In this document: in pieces, positions 8,153 through 17,563 of the stretch | Numbering within the stretch: position 1 is the first letter of the stretch | Layout of the letters: each line of letters opens with the position of its first letter | Assembly: GCA_015060905.1 (NCBI GenBank) | Contig: SUXQ01000004.1 | Location: 62,001-126,000, forward strand | DNA: 64,000 nucleotides | Origin: Bacteroidales bacterium | GTDB taxonomy: Bacteria; Bacteroidota; Bacteroidia; Bacteroidales; Bacteroidaceae | Reading direction: 5' to 3' | Program-made: the position numbers and the translations under genes | Notes under the pieces: model-generated | The model's database searches: none | The model's input: only the letters and a program-made list of their open reading frames with translations | What the model was told of the DNA's origin: nothing

Positions 8153-10044
8153 AGCTACAAACCACAGATATGGCAGAGCGAAATGTTGAACTGTTGGGAC
8201 AGATGTTCCCGAACTGCTTGACTGAGACGATAAATTCAGATGGCAAGTTGGTGCGTGCTATCGACTTCGATAAGTTGCGTCAGGAGTTGGCGTGCGAGGT
8301 TGTCGAGGGTGCTGATGAGCGTTATCAATTCACTTGGCCCGATAAGCGTGCTGCTATTCGCTTGGCTAATGCCCCCACGAACAAGACGCTGCGTCCTTGC
8401 CGTGAGGAGAGTGTGGATTTCGACAATACCGAGAACCTCTATATCGAGGGCGACAACTTGGAGGTGCTGAAGTTGCTCCGTGAGAACTATTTGGGTAAGG
8501 TGAAGATGATTTATATCGACCCACCATATAACACAGGCAACGACTTTGTCTATAACGATGCCTTTGGAATGAGTAATGATGAGTTTAAGCCACAAAGTGG
8601 TCTTTTCGATGAAGAAGGCAATCGTATGGCAGACCCAATGGTGCAGAATACCGAGAGCAATGGTCGTTTTCACACCGATTGGCTCAATATGATATATCCA
8701 CGTCTTAAAGTAGCAAAAGACCTGCTTTCTGATGATGGAAGTATATTCATTACATTAGATGACCACGAATATTCCAATGCAAAAAAGATATGTGATGAAA
8801 TATTTGGTGAGTCTGATTTCATTGCAACCATTATATGGGAAAATTTTTACGGACGAAGTAATGCTGCTGCTATATCACCATCTCACAACTATATTTTAGT
8901 TTATTCAAGGGCAGGAGAAAATTGGAAAAATATTAGAAATTTATTAGAAAGAAATGAAAAGAGTATAAGCAATTATAAGAATCCTGATAATGACCCTAAG
9001 GGGCCTTGGCGATTAGGGCCAATATTCGCAAGTGGCGAAAGACATCAAGGTTTAATGTATACTATCAAGACTCCTAATGGAGATTTAATCACACCTCCCA
9101 AAGGTAGTCATTGGAGAATGCTCGAAGACGATTTTTGGAAACGAGTAGAAGAAGGTAGTATTGTATTTGGTATGGATGGTAAAGGTTCTCCTGCTACCAA
9201 ATTATATTTATCAGATGTTCAATCGGGATTAGTGCCAAGGTCTCTATGGCTACACGATGAAGCAGGTCATACACAGGATGGAAAAAGGGAGGTTATGTCA
9301 TTATTCCCTGAAGCATCAGTATTTGACACTCCAAAACCTACAAAATTAATTAGACAAATAGTAAAAATCGCTTGCTGTGATAACGATACCATCCTTGACT
9401 TCTTCTCTGGTTCTGCAACAACAGCACACGCTGTAATGCAGTTAAATGCCGAGGATGAAGGCAGTCGCCGTTTTATTATGGTGCAGTTACCCGAACTTAC
9501 CGATGAAAAGAGCGATGCTTACAAGGCGGGATACAAGAACATCTGCGAGATAGGCAAAGAGCGTATCCGTCGTGCAGGAAAGAAAATCAAGGAGGATAAC
9601 GCTAACAAAGCGGGTATCGAGCGACTTGATACAGGCTTCCGTGTATTGAAACTCGACACATCTAATATGGCGGATGTATATTACACTCCTGCTGATACAC
9701 CCATACAGACTACATTGAACTTTGATGCGTTGGTGGATAATATCCGTGAGGGTCGCACCGCCGAAGACCTTTTGTTCCAAGTATTACCCGAATGCAACTT
9801 GCCTTTGTCGAGCAAGATTGAGATACGAGAGATACACGGCAAGAAGGTATTCGTGGTGGAGGATGGCTATTTGATGGCTTGCTTCGACAGCGACATCAAC
9901 GATGCTGTGATTACCGCCATAGCGAAGGAGAAGCCATACTACTTTGTGATGTGCGACCGCTCGATAGCATCCGACAGCGTTGCCGACAACTTCGACCAAA
10001 TCTTTGAGGCGTATAGTAGAGAAACAGTAAGGAGGATATTGTAA
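8140..10044 (+). CDS. type III restriction-modification system methyltransferase subunit (Mod)
   Basis: 634 residues. DPPYNTG (about 127-133) is the catalytic motif IV of N6-adenine methyltransferases, and FSGSATTAHAV (about 421) is the SAM-binding motif I. Motif IV before motif I is the beta order of type III Mod proteins. The ~190 residues between them hold the variable target-recognition region, which has lower GC than the conserved flanks, as expected where specificity domains are exchanged. Mod reads the recognition site and methylates one strand. An alternative start at 8170 is possible. It overlaps the upstream gene by 13 bases and ends one base into the DUF2971 gene start. No simple-sequence tract typical of phase-variable mod genes is seen. 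Confidence 0.9.
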   Translation: MERLKLQTTDMAERNVELLGQMFPNCLTETINSDGKLVRAIDFDKLRQELACEVVEGADERYQFTWPDKRAAIRLANAPTNKTLRPCREESVDFDNTENLYIEGDNLEVLKLLRENYLGKVKMIYIDPPYNTGNDFVYNDAFGMSNDEFKPQSGLFDEEGNRMADPMVQNTESNGRFHTDWLNMIYPRLKVAKDLLSDDGSIFITLDDHEYSNAKKICDEIFGESDFIATIIWENFYGRSNAAAISPSHNYILVYSRAGENWKNIRNLLERNEKSISNYKNPDNDPKGPWRLGPIFASGERHQGLMYTIKTPNGDLITPPKGSHWRMLEDDFWKRVEEGSIVFGMDGKGSPATKLYLSDVQSGLVPRSLWLHDEAGHTQDGKREVMSLFPEASVFDTPKPTKLIRQIVKIACCDNDTILDFFSGSATTAHAVMQLNAEDEGSRRFIMVQLPELTDEKSDAYKAGYKNICEIGKERIRRAGKKIKEDNANKAGIERLDTGFRVLKLDTSNMADVYYTPADTPIQTTLNFDALVDNIREGRTAEDLLFQVLPECNLPLSSKIEIREIHGKKVFVVEDGYLMACFDSDINDAVITAIAKEKPYYFVMCDRSIASDSVADNFDQIFEAYSRETVRRIL

Positions 10045-11009
10045 TGGCAAATATAGGATACAAATATAGGGCTAACCTTGCTGATGAAAAAGGGAATCGT
10101 AGAGATACAATTTCACTAGTCAGAGGAGAGTTATATGCCCCTAAGTTGAAAGACTTAAATGATCCATTTGAAGGTTCGGTTGATTTGCCAAATGCGGAGA
10201 GTGAATCTTATTGGGTTACTCCACTGCTTCAACAAAGTTATAAAGTTGGTGTATATTCGATGTCGAAACAAAAAGAAGAAAACTTCCCTTGTAATGAGTT
10301 ACTATGGGCGCATTATGCTAATTCGCACCAGGGATTCTGTATTGAATATGACTTAGACAAACTCGATACTAGCATTACTGACATTATTGATTATAGAATA
10401 GATGTGAAGTATCAAGAAAATAAGCCAACCATTTTACCAAATGATTCAATAGAGGAAAAGATTAAAAAAGCATTTTCTACAAAGTCGTTGCCATGGGCAT
10501 ACGAGAATGAATATAGGCTAGTATTCGGTTCTAGCGGAGTAAAGAAAGTTGCTTATGAGGCTATTAGAGCAATATACTTTGGCTTAAAAATGTCATTGAC
10601 AGAAAGGAATGCAATCATTAATGGTTTGAAGCATAAAGGTGTCAAGTTCTATCAAATAGAACGAGTAGCCAAAGACTATAAGTTGAGTGCAAGCAAATTG
10701 TTGTTTGATTATACCCATGAGATTGTAAATATTGAAAATTTACCAACCGTAACCAATTACATTATTTGGTATAAGTCTCCTAACAAGGATAAAAGTAGTG
10801 TAGAAGACTTTATGTGTCAAATAAGAAAGAAATTGAAGCCAAAGAGTAATATCACTTTGATAGATGATATGAAAGCATTACCTATCTTAGTCAATTATAG
10901 GCCACATACGATTACAGCAGAGGAGACAGAAATAAAGGCTAAACATTGGATTGCGTATTCCACATTTGGATCTCCTGAATGCGTTTGGATGTACCCAGAA
11001 AGGATATAG
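10044..11009 (+). CDS. DUF2971 family protein within the R-M operon
   Basis: 321 residues. The N-terminal ~170 match the DUF2971 pattern: early YKYR, then LYAPKLKDLNDPFEG, CNELLWAHYANSHQGFCIEY near residue 95 and WAYENEYRLVF near 155. The remaining ~150 residues are not recognised. The biochemical function of the family is not established. It stands between mod and res, reusing the last base of mod and ending two bases before the res start, so it is a true operon member rather than a bystander. Such inserted genes are often accessory defence factors; that is inference. Confidence 0.7.
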   Translation: MANIGYKYRANLADEKGNRRDTISLVRGELYAPKLKDLNDPFEGSVDLPNAESESYWVTPLLQQSYKVGVYSMSKQKEENFPCNELLWAHYANSHQGFCIEYDLDKLDTSITDIIDYRIDVKYQENKPTILPNDSIEEKIKKAFSTKSLPWAYENEYRLVFGSSGVKKVAYEAIRAIYFGLKMSLTERNAIINGLKHKGVKFYQIERVAKDYKLSASKLLFDYTHEIVNIENLPTVTNYIIWYKSPNKDKSSVEDFMCQIRKKLKPKSNITLIDDMKALPILVNYRPHTITAEETEIKAKHWIAYSTFGSPECVWMYPERI

Positions 11010-11011
11010 TT

Positions 11012-14000
11012 ATGAAATTCAAATTTAAGATACAACAATATCAGACCGATGCGGTAGAACGCACTGTGGAGGTGTTTGCAGGACAGCCATCCGTTGATAG
11101 TCTTGCGTATCGCCGAGACCTCGGTAAGCGTGCGGCGACTCTCTATGATGATGAGTTGGAGATGGGTTATCGCAATAGCGACGTGCAACTAACATCGTCG
11201 CAGTTGCTTGAGAATATCCACAAAGCACAAGCCGCCGGGGATATTAAACTGTCAAGTTGTCTTGCCCCAAGCATAGGAGCGTGTAGCCTTGATATTGAGA
11301 TGGAGACAGGAACGGGTAAGACCTATGTGTATATCAAGACGATGTTCGAGTTGAACAAGCGTTATGGTTGGAGCAAGTTTATCGTTGTTGTGCCAAGCAT
11401 TGCTATCCGTGAGGGTGTAGGCAAAAGTTTCGCTATGCTCGAAGGCCACTTTATGGAGCACTACGGCAAGAAAGCTCGTTGGTTTATCTACGATAGTAGT
11501 CGTTTGAAGAGTCTTGATGACTTTTCGAGTGATGCAGGTATAAATGTGATGATTATCAATACTCAGGCTTTTGCATCATCGTTGAAAGAAGGAGCAAAGA
11601 ACAAAGAGAGTAAGATTATTTACTCGAAACGTGATGACTTTGCGAGTCGCCGTCCGATTGATGTGATTGCAGCGAACCGTCCGATTATCATTATGGACGA
11701 GCCACAGAAGATGGAGGGAGAGGCTACACAGACCGCTCTCAAACGCTTTATGCCATTGTTCATCCTTAACTACTCGGCAACACACAAGACCAAGCACAAC
11801 ACCGTATATGCTCTTGATGCTCTCGATGCCTACAACAAGAAACTCGTAAAGAAGATTCAGGTTAAGGGCTTCGAGGTAAAGAACCTAAAAGGAGCATCAA
11901 GTTATCTCTATATTGATAGCATCATCCTATCAAAGAACGACCCACCGATGGTTAAAATAGACCTTGAGATGAATACAGCATCAGGAATACGCCGTAAGTC
12001 TGTGAAGTTCGGCAAGGGAGATAAATTATATAGTGCCAGCGGTCTTAAACAATACGAAGGCTTCGATATTGCAGAGATTAATCCATATACAGACACCGTT
12101 ACATTCCTCAATGGCATAACACTCCGTAAGGGTGAAGTATTCGGCGACAGTAGTGAGTTGGCAATGCAGCGTGTTCAGATTCGTGAGACCATCGTTTCGC
12201 ACTTTGAGAAGGAGCGTGAATTGTTTGCACGAGGCATTAAGACACTTTCGCTGTTTTTTATCGACGAAGTAGCAAAATACAAAAGTTATAACGCCGAAGG
12301 AGAGACCGAGCAGGGCGTATTTTGGAAGATATTTGAGGAGGAGTATGTCAATATCCTCAATGAAAATCTATCGCTGTTTGACTCCGATTATCAGCAGTAT
12401 CTACGCCGATTCGATGTGAGCGAAATACATAATGGATACTTCTCAATCGACAAGAAAGGTCGTTCGGTAAATAGTGAAGTGAAGCGTGGTCGTGATACTT
12501 CGGACGATATATCGGCTTACGACCTTATCCTAAAGAACAAGGAGCGTCTGTTGAGCTTTGACGAGCCTACACGATTCATCTTCTCACATTCAGCACTGCG
12601 TGAGGGTTGGGATAACCCCAATGTATTCCAAATCTGCACGCTCCGACACGCTAATTCGGCAACAGCCAAGCGACAGGAGGTGGGACGAGGTTTGCGTATC
12701 TGTGTGGATGCAAATGGTAATCGTATGGACTTTGAGACTCTCGGAGAGAATATCCACGAGTTGAACAAACTGACCGTGATTGCCAATGAGAGTTATAGCA
12801 ACTTCGTAGGCGACTTGCAGCGTGAAACCCGTGATGTGCTCCGCGACCGTCCTACCAAGGCTGATGAGGCATACTTCACAGGCAAACTCGTATTTGTGGG
12901 TGATGAAAAGCGTGCCATTACAGCAGAGGAAGCAAATTCTATCCGTGCATATCTCTGGGATAACGATTATATCGACGATAAGGGGCAGGTTACAGAGCAG
13001 TATAAGACAGATTTGGCAGAAGGCAGCCTCGCTCCTATGTCCAAGAAGTTGGCTCCTATGGCTGACAGCATACAGTTATTGATTCGTGCATTGTATGATG
13101 AGTCTGTGGCTATTGATTCAATGTTTGAGGATGGTAATGCTACCGTTGTCAAGGAGAATAAGTTGAACGATAACTTTGCCAAGGAGGAGTTTCAAGCACT
13201 ATGGAAGGAGATTAACCATAAGTATGCCTACACAGTTCACTACAACAGTCAAGAGTTGATTGAAAAGGCTGCACTGCACATAAACGCGGACCTCGAAGTA
13301 AATCAGTTGCGTTATGTTGTGGTTACAGGCGAGCAGGATAGTGTTGATGCTTTCGGTAGCACATCTTCTACCTCAAAACGAGTTGGAACCATATCAACTT
13401 CTACTGTTAAATACGATCTGGTTGGAGAAATCGCACGAGGGGCAACACTTACCCGCAGAACTGTTGTCGAGGTATTGAAGAAACTAACTCCTTCAACATT
13501 GGTTAAGTTCCAAAACAATCCTGAGGAGTTTATCCGTAATGTGATTAAGATTATCAAGGAGCAGAAAGCTACAATGATTGTCGAACACATATCGTATAAC
13601 TTGATCGAGGGACAGTACGACAGTACAATCTTTACACAAGAGAAATCCTCACAGTCACTTAGCAAAGCATATTCTGCAAAGAAGCACATTATGGACTATG
13701 TTTTCAGTGACTCTGATGTAGAACGAAAATTTGCTTCTGCTCTTGATGATGCACCAGAGGTGTGCGTATATGCGAAGTTACCTCGTTCATTCCAAATTCC
13801 TACACCAGTAGGTAATTATGCTCCCGATTGGGCAATTGTTTTCAAGAGTGGAGATGTAAAACATATATTCTTCATTGCTGAAACTAAAGGCTCATTGGAT
13901 TCTATGGAGCTAAGAGGAGTTGAGAAGGCTAAAATTGCGTGTGCTAAGAAGTTGTTTAATGAGACCTCATCTGGCAAGGTTAAATATAATGCTGTTGCTA

Positions 14001-14038
14001 ACTTTGAGGAACTACGTGATGCCTTGATAGGCAGATAA
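11012..14038 (+). CDS. type III restriction-modification system endonuclease/helicase subunit (Res)
   Basis: 1008 residues from the ATG at 11012, preferred over the frame's earlier start at 10979 because it follows the DUF2971 stop directly and has AAGGA upstream. Superfamily 2 helicase motifs are in order: METGTGKTYV (about 97), DEPQ (about 228), YSAT (about 255) and QEVGRGLRI (about 556). At the C-terminus PDWAIV (about 937) and FIAETKG (about 953) form the PD-(D/E)XK nuclease site that cuts DNA in type III enzymes. All key residues are present, so the enzyme looks intact. It works with Mod after ATP-driven sliding between two opposed sites. A hairpin terminator follows immediately. Confidence 0.9.
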   Translation: MKFKFKIQQYQTDAVERTVEVFAGQPSVDSLAYRRDLGKRAATLYDDELEMGYRNSDVQLTSSQLLENIHKAQAAGDIKLSSCLAPSIGACSLDIEMETGTGKTYVYIKTMFELNKRYGWSKFIVVVPSIAIREGVGKSFAMLEGHFMEHYGKKARWFIYDSSRLKSLDDFSSDAGINVMIINTQAFASSLKEGAKNKESKIIYSKRDDFASRRPIDVIAANRPIIIMDEPQKMEGEATQTALKRFMPLFILNYSATHKTKHNTVYALDALDAYNKKLVKKIQVKGFEVKNLKGASSYLYIDSIILSKNDPPMVKIDLEMNTASGIRRKSVKFGKGDKLYSASGLKQYEGFDIAEINPYTDTVTFLNGITLRKGEVFGDSSELAMQRVQIRETIVSHFEKERELFARGIKTLSLFFIDEVAKYKSYNAEGETEQGVFWKIFEEEYVNILNENLSLFDSDYQQYLRRFDVSEIHNGYFSIDKKGRSVNSEVKRGRDTSDDISAYDLILKNKERLLSFDEPTRFIFSHSALREGWDNPNVFQICTLRHANSATAKRQEVGRGLRICVDANGNRMDFETLGENIHELNKLTVIANESYSNFVGDLQRETRDVLRDRPTKADEAYFTGKLVFVGDEKRAITAEEANSIRAYLWDNDYIDDKGQVTEQYKTDLAEGSLAPMSKKLAPMADSIQLLIRALYDESVAIDSMFEDGNATVVKENKLNDNFAKEEFQALWKEINHKYAYTVHYNSQELIEKAALHINADLEVNQLRYVVVTGEQDSVDAFGSTSSTSKRVGTISTSTVKYDLVGEIARGATLTRRTVVEVLKKLTPSTLVKFQNNPEEFIRNVIKIIKEQKATMIVEHISYNLIEGQYDSTIFTQEKSSQSLSKAYSAKKHIMDYVFSDSDVERKFASALDDAPEVCVYAKLPRSFQIPTPVGNYAPDWAIVFKSGDVKHIFFIAETKGSLDSMELRGVEKAKIACAKKLFNETSSGKVKYNAVANFEELRDALIGR

Positions 14039-14049
14039 CCAAATAACTA

Positions 14050-14085
14050 AAAACGGCTAACTCTGAATTGTGAGTTAGCCGTTTT
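14050..14085 (+). terminator. terminator of the type III R-M operon
   Basis: 14-base perfect stem (AAAACGGCTAACTC with its complement), 8-base loop and a T-rich tail, 11 bases after the res stop. Confidence 0.8.
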
Positions 14086-14128
14086 GGTTTTATATAAACA
14101 AGTTGGGGTATTTTCTAACTGCAATTAA

Positions 14129-14177
14129 ACAACAACGGGAACTTTATGTAGTGATACTATAAAGTTCCCGTTGTTGT
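14129..14177. repeat. long perfect hairpin in the R-M/capsid spacer
   Basis: 19-base perfect arms (ACAACAACGGGAACTTTAT and complement) around an 11-base loop. It lacks a clear T-tract, so it may be a terminator relic, a boundary hairpin or a site bound as a palindrome. Confidence 0.55.
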
Positions 14178-14257
14178 ATGTGTGATTATCAGAGTGATAA
14201 ATTTATTATTTCAGTTCAAATGTTAAATCAACAACCGCTACTTTAATAATAAAAAAA

Positions 14258-14314
14258 AGAAAGCTAAACCTTAAATCCCTACAAAGTCCGCAGGGGTTTA
14301 AGGGGTAGCTTTCT
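14258..14314 (-). terminator. imperfect hairpin with minus-strand U-tract
   Basis: Arms AAGAAAGCTA and TAGCTTTCTT with an inner CCTTAAA/TTTAAGG pairing. On the minus strand it is followed by eight T, as an intrinsic terminator. No minus-strand gene is seen to its right, so it may block antisense transcription or end a small RNA. The rest of 14039-14535 shows only the neighbouring hairpins and the capsid promoter. Confidence 0.45.
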
Positions 14315-14469
14315 TATACAATCCTTTACACTAATGCTATTTTTCGGTGCATCAATGTTATCCATTTAAATTACCATCATTGCTTTTTTCATAAATAATG
14401 TACGCGAGAATACTACCTCGCAGCATGGTTATTTGTGAAAATTTTATCCCCTTCGCATTCTCAAAATGT

Positions 14470-14510
14470 TAATTCTGCAACCTTCAACGGGACATTCTGC
14501 TTTTACTTTG
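14470..14510 (+). promoter_or_regulatory. capsid operon promoter with shared phage-module motif
   Basis: TAATTCTGCA (14470-14479), 23 bases, then TTACTTTG (14503-14510), 25 bases before the scaffold-like ATG. This is the same spacing as the terminase operon promoter. Confidence 0.65.
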
Positions 14511-14535
14511 CCGACGAAACAAAAATCTTATATGT

Positions 14536-15336
14536 ATGAACAAAAATTATCAAAATCAAGAACAAATGCCGCTCGATGGCTACAATGCCGAGCAGCAACA
14601 GGTGCAGCCGGTAGCCGGCGAATCGGTACAGACTGATGGTGGTGCGACTAATCCTTACGCGAGACTCGAGGAGTGGTTGCAGAATTTTTTCGGAGAATCG
14701 TTTAAGCTCGATGCTCCTGAGTCGCAAGAGATGTTGAAGAATTTTTTCCGTAGCAATGTAGAGCAGAATGAGCGTCTGGCCTCGGTGCTCGAGCTTGACC
14801 CGCGTCTGGCGCAACTGTTGGCGGACGTCGTGCAGGGAAAGCGCAGTGCTCATGCTGCAATGGCACGATACTATGGAAAATCGTTCTTTGACCATGAAGA
14901 GGGTTCGCCCGAGTATGAGGAGATGTTGCGCATGGATGAGGAGCGACGCAACGAGGCTTACGAAATGGCAAATAATCGCCGAGAGTATGAGGCTAACCTC
15001 GAAAGAAGCCGTCCGATAATCGAAAATTTCTGTCGCGAGCATGGTTACGAGCCTGCCGAATTTATGGACCGTGTGTGGGAGCAGCTTGTGTTTCCTATTC
15101 TTTCGGGAACTTACACCCGGGAAGTTTGTCAGGCATTGGAGCATGCGATAAACTATGAGCAGGATGTTGAGGATGCTTTTGCTGCAGGAAACATCAAGGG
15201 ACGCAACACTAATATTCGTCGCATGCAAGAGGAATTTGGCGACGGCCTTCCCAAAGGCATGAGCAGTGTAGCCCCGGTACAGGAGCAGCGTCGCCCGAAA
15301 GGTAACAGCCTGATTGATGCGGCTCTAAAGGCTTAA
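14536..15336 (+). CDS. putative capsid scaffolding protein
   Basis: 266 residues, very acidic and helical, with a Gln-rich disordered start (QQQVQPVAGE), a middle dominated by helices (EEMLRMDEERRNEAYEMANN) and a basic tail ending RRPKGNSLIDAALKA. No enzymatic motif. A charged helical protein directly upstream of the capsid-like gene is the usual position and make-up of a phage scaffolding protein, which guides procapsid assembly and is then removed. This is inferred from composition and position, since scaffold sequences diverge quickly. It is the first gene of the plus-strand capsid operon. Confidence 0.6.
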   Translation: MNKNYQNQEQMPLDGYNAEQQQVQPVAGESVQTDGGATNPYARLEEWLQNFFGESFKLDAPESQEMLKNFFRSNVEQNERLASVLELDPRLAQLLADVVQGKRSAHAAMARYYGKSFFDHEEGSPEYEEMLRMDEERRNEAYEMANNRREYEANLERSRPIIENFCREHGYEPAEFMDRVWEQLVFPILSGTYTREVCQALEHAINYEQDVEDAFAAGNIKGRNTNIRRMQEEFGDGLPKGMSSVAPVQEQRRPKGNSLIDAALKA

Positions 15337-15398
15337 AAGCTGTTTTAAATTTCTTTCAAAAAAACATGCATTTTTTTAATCTTTTAAATAATTAATTT

Positions 15399-17018
15399 AT
15401 GAAAAAATTCATTTTGTTTGTTAAGAAGAATCCTATGTTTGTTCTTCTTTCATTGGTAAGCATTGCTTTGTGTCTCTTCGAGGAGAACGCGGGAGGTGTG
15501 TTAATGGCGATGGCAACGGTTGTTGCTCCCGGCTCGCCGGTTGCGTCAAAGGGTATTGCCGGTTATGCGACACATGGTAGCGGTGAGGCTACAACCGTTT
15601 CAAATGCGTCGGAGCTTGGTGGTGAGTTTATTCAGCCGGAGATTGACTCGAAGATTACGATGATTGCGAGCGATGAGAGTATCATCGACACTATCAAACG
15701 TAAAATTACTCGTCAGGTACCTGTTACCTCTTTCGAGGTTGATCACTATCTTATCGACGAGAAGCGTTCAAAGGCTACTACAAGTGCCGAGTATGAGGGA
15801 ATGAATTCCACTCGTGCCGAGATTCCTTTTGCTACCACTGCCGACCGTAAGATTTTCCAGGAATATTACACTGCTATTTGCAAGGGTGTCAATGGCTACG
15901 ACTCGACCGGACAGACTGAGCTTCCCGGCGTAGACCTTATGCTGTTCTTTGTCAGCAAGAATAGTACAACCGAGGCTCCTATTGCAATGGCGGTGAATGG
16001 TCCCAAAGTAAACGCGACCGATGATTATTGTGTGGTTCCCACAATTCCTGCCGGCACCGAGGTTATACTTTTGTCGTCGGCTGCGTACGAGACTCAGAAA
16101 TTTATTGCTCCCAGCACCATTGTGCCTGTTCCCGAGCGTATGTACTTGCAGAAACAGTTGTGCAACAGCATTGTGAGTGATTACTTCAAGGCTCAGAAAA
16201 AGCGTTTGCCTTTCAGTCAGTCGCAGATTGCCGAGGCTGTTCTTCGTCAGTTCCGTCTGGAGTCGTGCCGTACAGCGTGGGTCGGTCAGCCCGGAAAGTT
16301 CAAGGTGCAGGCAATGGATGCTGCAATGGGTTATCAGTGGGATTATTTCTCAAAGGGATTGCGCTGGCAGTTCAAACGTCAGTATGACCTTTCGTCTACA
16401 ATTACTTTTGCCGACCTTATTAACCTGTCTATGGTTAAGTTCACAGGTTACAACTGTTCGAAAAAAGCTATCTGGTTGTTGGGTAAGCAGTTGCTGAACG
16501 ATATTCAGAAGATTGACCTTACACTGCACAAAAATATCACTGTTACCGGCAGTAAGGTGTTCGACCTTGAGTGTACAAAGATACATACTGTATTCGGAGA
16601 TATTGACCTTGTTCACGACCCCACACTCGATGCGCTTGGTTACTCGCACTGCGGTGGCCTTATCGACGAGAATGGCCTTGTGCGTTACTGGATGAAGAAC
16701 GAGGATTGCAAGAGCGAGAATGTCGAGGGCGAGGAGGCTAAACGCGAGGTTGTAATGACAATCGACTGTTTGTGTTTGAAGGGTTACTCGCACATTTGGG
16801 TGAATGGTGCAAATGCTGCAGCGAGAAGTATTCCCGGTGCTTCGCGCGTGATAAGCTCGGATACCTTGCCCGAATCGCCTGCGGTGAATGATGTTGTTAT
16901 TCTCACTGCCGATGTTCTTAAGGAGGATGGACAGACTGTGAAGTTTGCTGCGGGTACTGTTGTTACCTACACAGGCAGCAGTTGGATTGAGTTTACCGGC
17001 GAAATTATGGCTGCATAA
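15399..17018 (+). CDS. putative major capsid protein
   Basis: 539 residues. I place it as the major capsid protein from its position after the scaffold-like gene, its size and its mixed composition with long beta stretches; no catalytic motif is visible. The first ~45 residues are unusual: Lys-rich, then a strongly hydrophobic stretch (VLLSLVSIALCLF) and a second weaker one, before a Gly/Ser-rich start of the main domain (about residue 50). This could be a cleaved delta-like domain, a membrane contact or a wrong start. An internal ATG near residue 37 exists. The last ~55 residues (from SRVISSD) look like an added small beta domain. Head fold prediction would settle the call. Confidence 0.65.
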   Translation: MKKFILFVKKNPMFVLLSLVSIALCLFEENAGGVLMAMATVVAPGSPVASKGIAGYATHGSGEATTVSNASELGGEFIQPEIDSKITMIASDESIIDTIKRKITRQVPVTSFEVDHYLIDEKRSKATTSAEYEGMNSTRAEIPFATTADRKIFQEYYTAICKGVNGYDSTGQTELPGVDLMLFFVSKNSTTEAPIAMAVNGPKVNATDDYCVVPTIPAGTEVILLSSAAYETQKFIAPSTIVPVPERMYLQKQLCNSIVSDYFKAQKKRLPFSQSQIAEAVLRQFRLESCRTAWVGQPGKFKVQAMDAAMGYQWDYFSKGLRWQFKRQYDLSSTITFADLINLSMVKFTGYNCSKKAIWLLGKQLLNDIQKIDLTLHKNITVTGSKVFDLECTKIHTVFGDIDLVHDPTLDALGYSHCGGLIDENGLVRYWMKNEDCKSENVEGEEAKREVVMTIDCLCLKGYSHIWVNGANAAARSIPGASRVISSDTLPESPAVNDVVILTADVLKEDGQTVKFAAGTVVTYTGSSWIEFTGEIMAA

Positions 17019-17063
17019 TAAAAAGGTGATTGTAAAAGTTAGTAAATAAAGGATTGTTATTGC

Positions 17064-17120
17064 GCCGCAGTTTGTGTGTCGGGTCCGTTTGAGTGCGCGA
17101 TTCATAGACTGCGGCATTTT
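17064..17120 (+). terminator. hairpin after the capsid-like gene
   Basis: GCCGCAGT (17064-17071) pairs with ACTGCGGC (17108-17115), then ATTTTT. The 36-base loop is long. It may partly terminate transcription and so lower expression of the downstream minor genes relative to the capsid gene. Confidence 0.6.
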
Positions 17121-17134
17121 TAAAAAGAGATATT

Positions 17135-17563
17135 ATGAAAAGAAAAGTTACTTACGAAATAAGAGGTCAGATTGAGCGTAGTTGTTATTTCCGCGTGGGA
17201 AAGGCACTGTTGCGTGTGGATTTTACGGGTGGGTCTATTAATTCGGCGGGAATGACGCCTGCCAATTATACTACCGACAATGCTCTTTATCAGAAGGCTA
17301 TCGAGAATAGTGAACAGTTTCGCTCGGGCGAGATTGTGATTGGCGCTACCGAGAAGATTGTCGAAAAGGAGCCTGCCGACAATGTTGCGTCTGCCGAGAA
17401 TAAGGGTAACAAAGAGGTTTTTGTCAATGTGACAAATATGCAGCAGGCACGCAGTATGCTTATGGCCGAGCCTTATAATGTTTCTCTTTCGGAGCTTCAG
17501 AATAAGCAGGCTGTGCGTGGCAAGGCCGAAGAATTGGGTGTATCTTTTCCTAATTGGTTATGA
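17135..17563 (+). CDS. phage-type protein of the capsid operon
   Basis: 142 residues. It begins with a beta-rich part (KVTYEIRGQIERSCYFRVGKALLRVDFTGG) and continues with a low-complexity Glu/Lys/Asn region and a short helical end (AEELGVSFPNWL). No family or catalytic motif is recognised. It is separated from the capsid-like gene by a hairpin and its stop overlaps the next start (ATGA), which couples it to the 209-residue protein. Head decoration or head-tail joining would fit the position. Confidence 0.55.
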   Translation: MKRKVTYEIRGQIERSCYFRVGKALLRVDFTGGSINSAGMTPANYTTDNALYQKAIENSEQFRSGEIVIGATEKIVEKEPADNVASAENKGNKEVFVNVTNMQQARSMLMAEPYNVSLSELQNKQAVRGKAEELGVSFPNWL

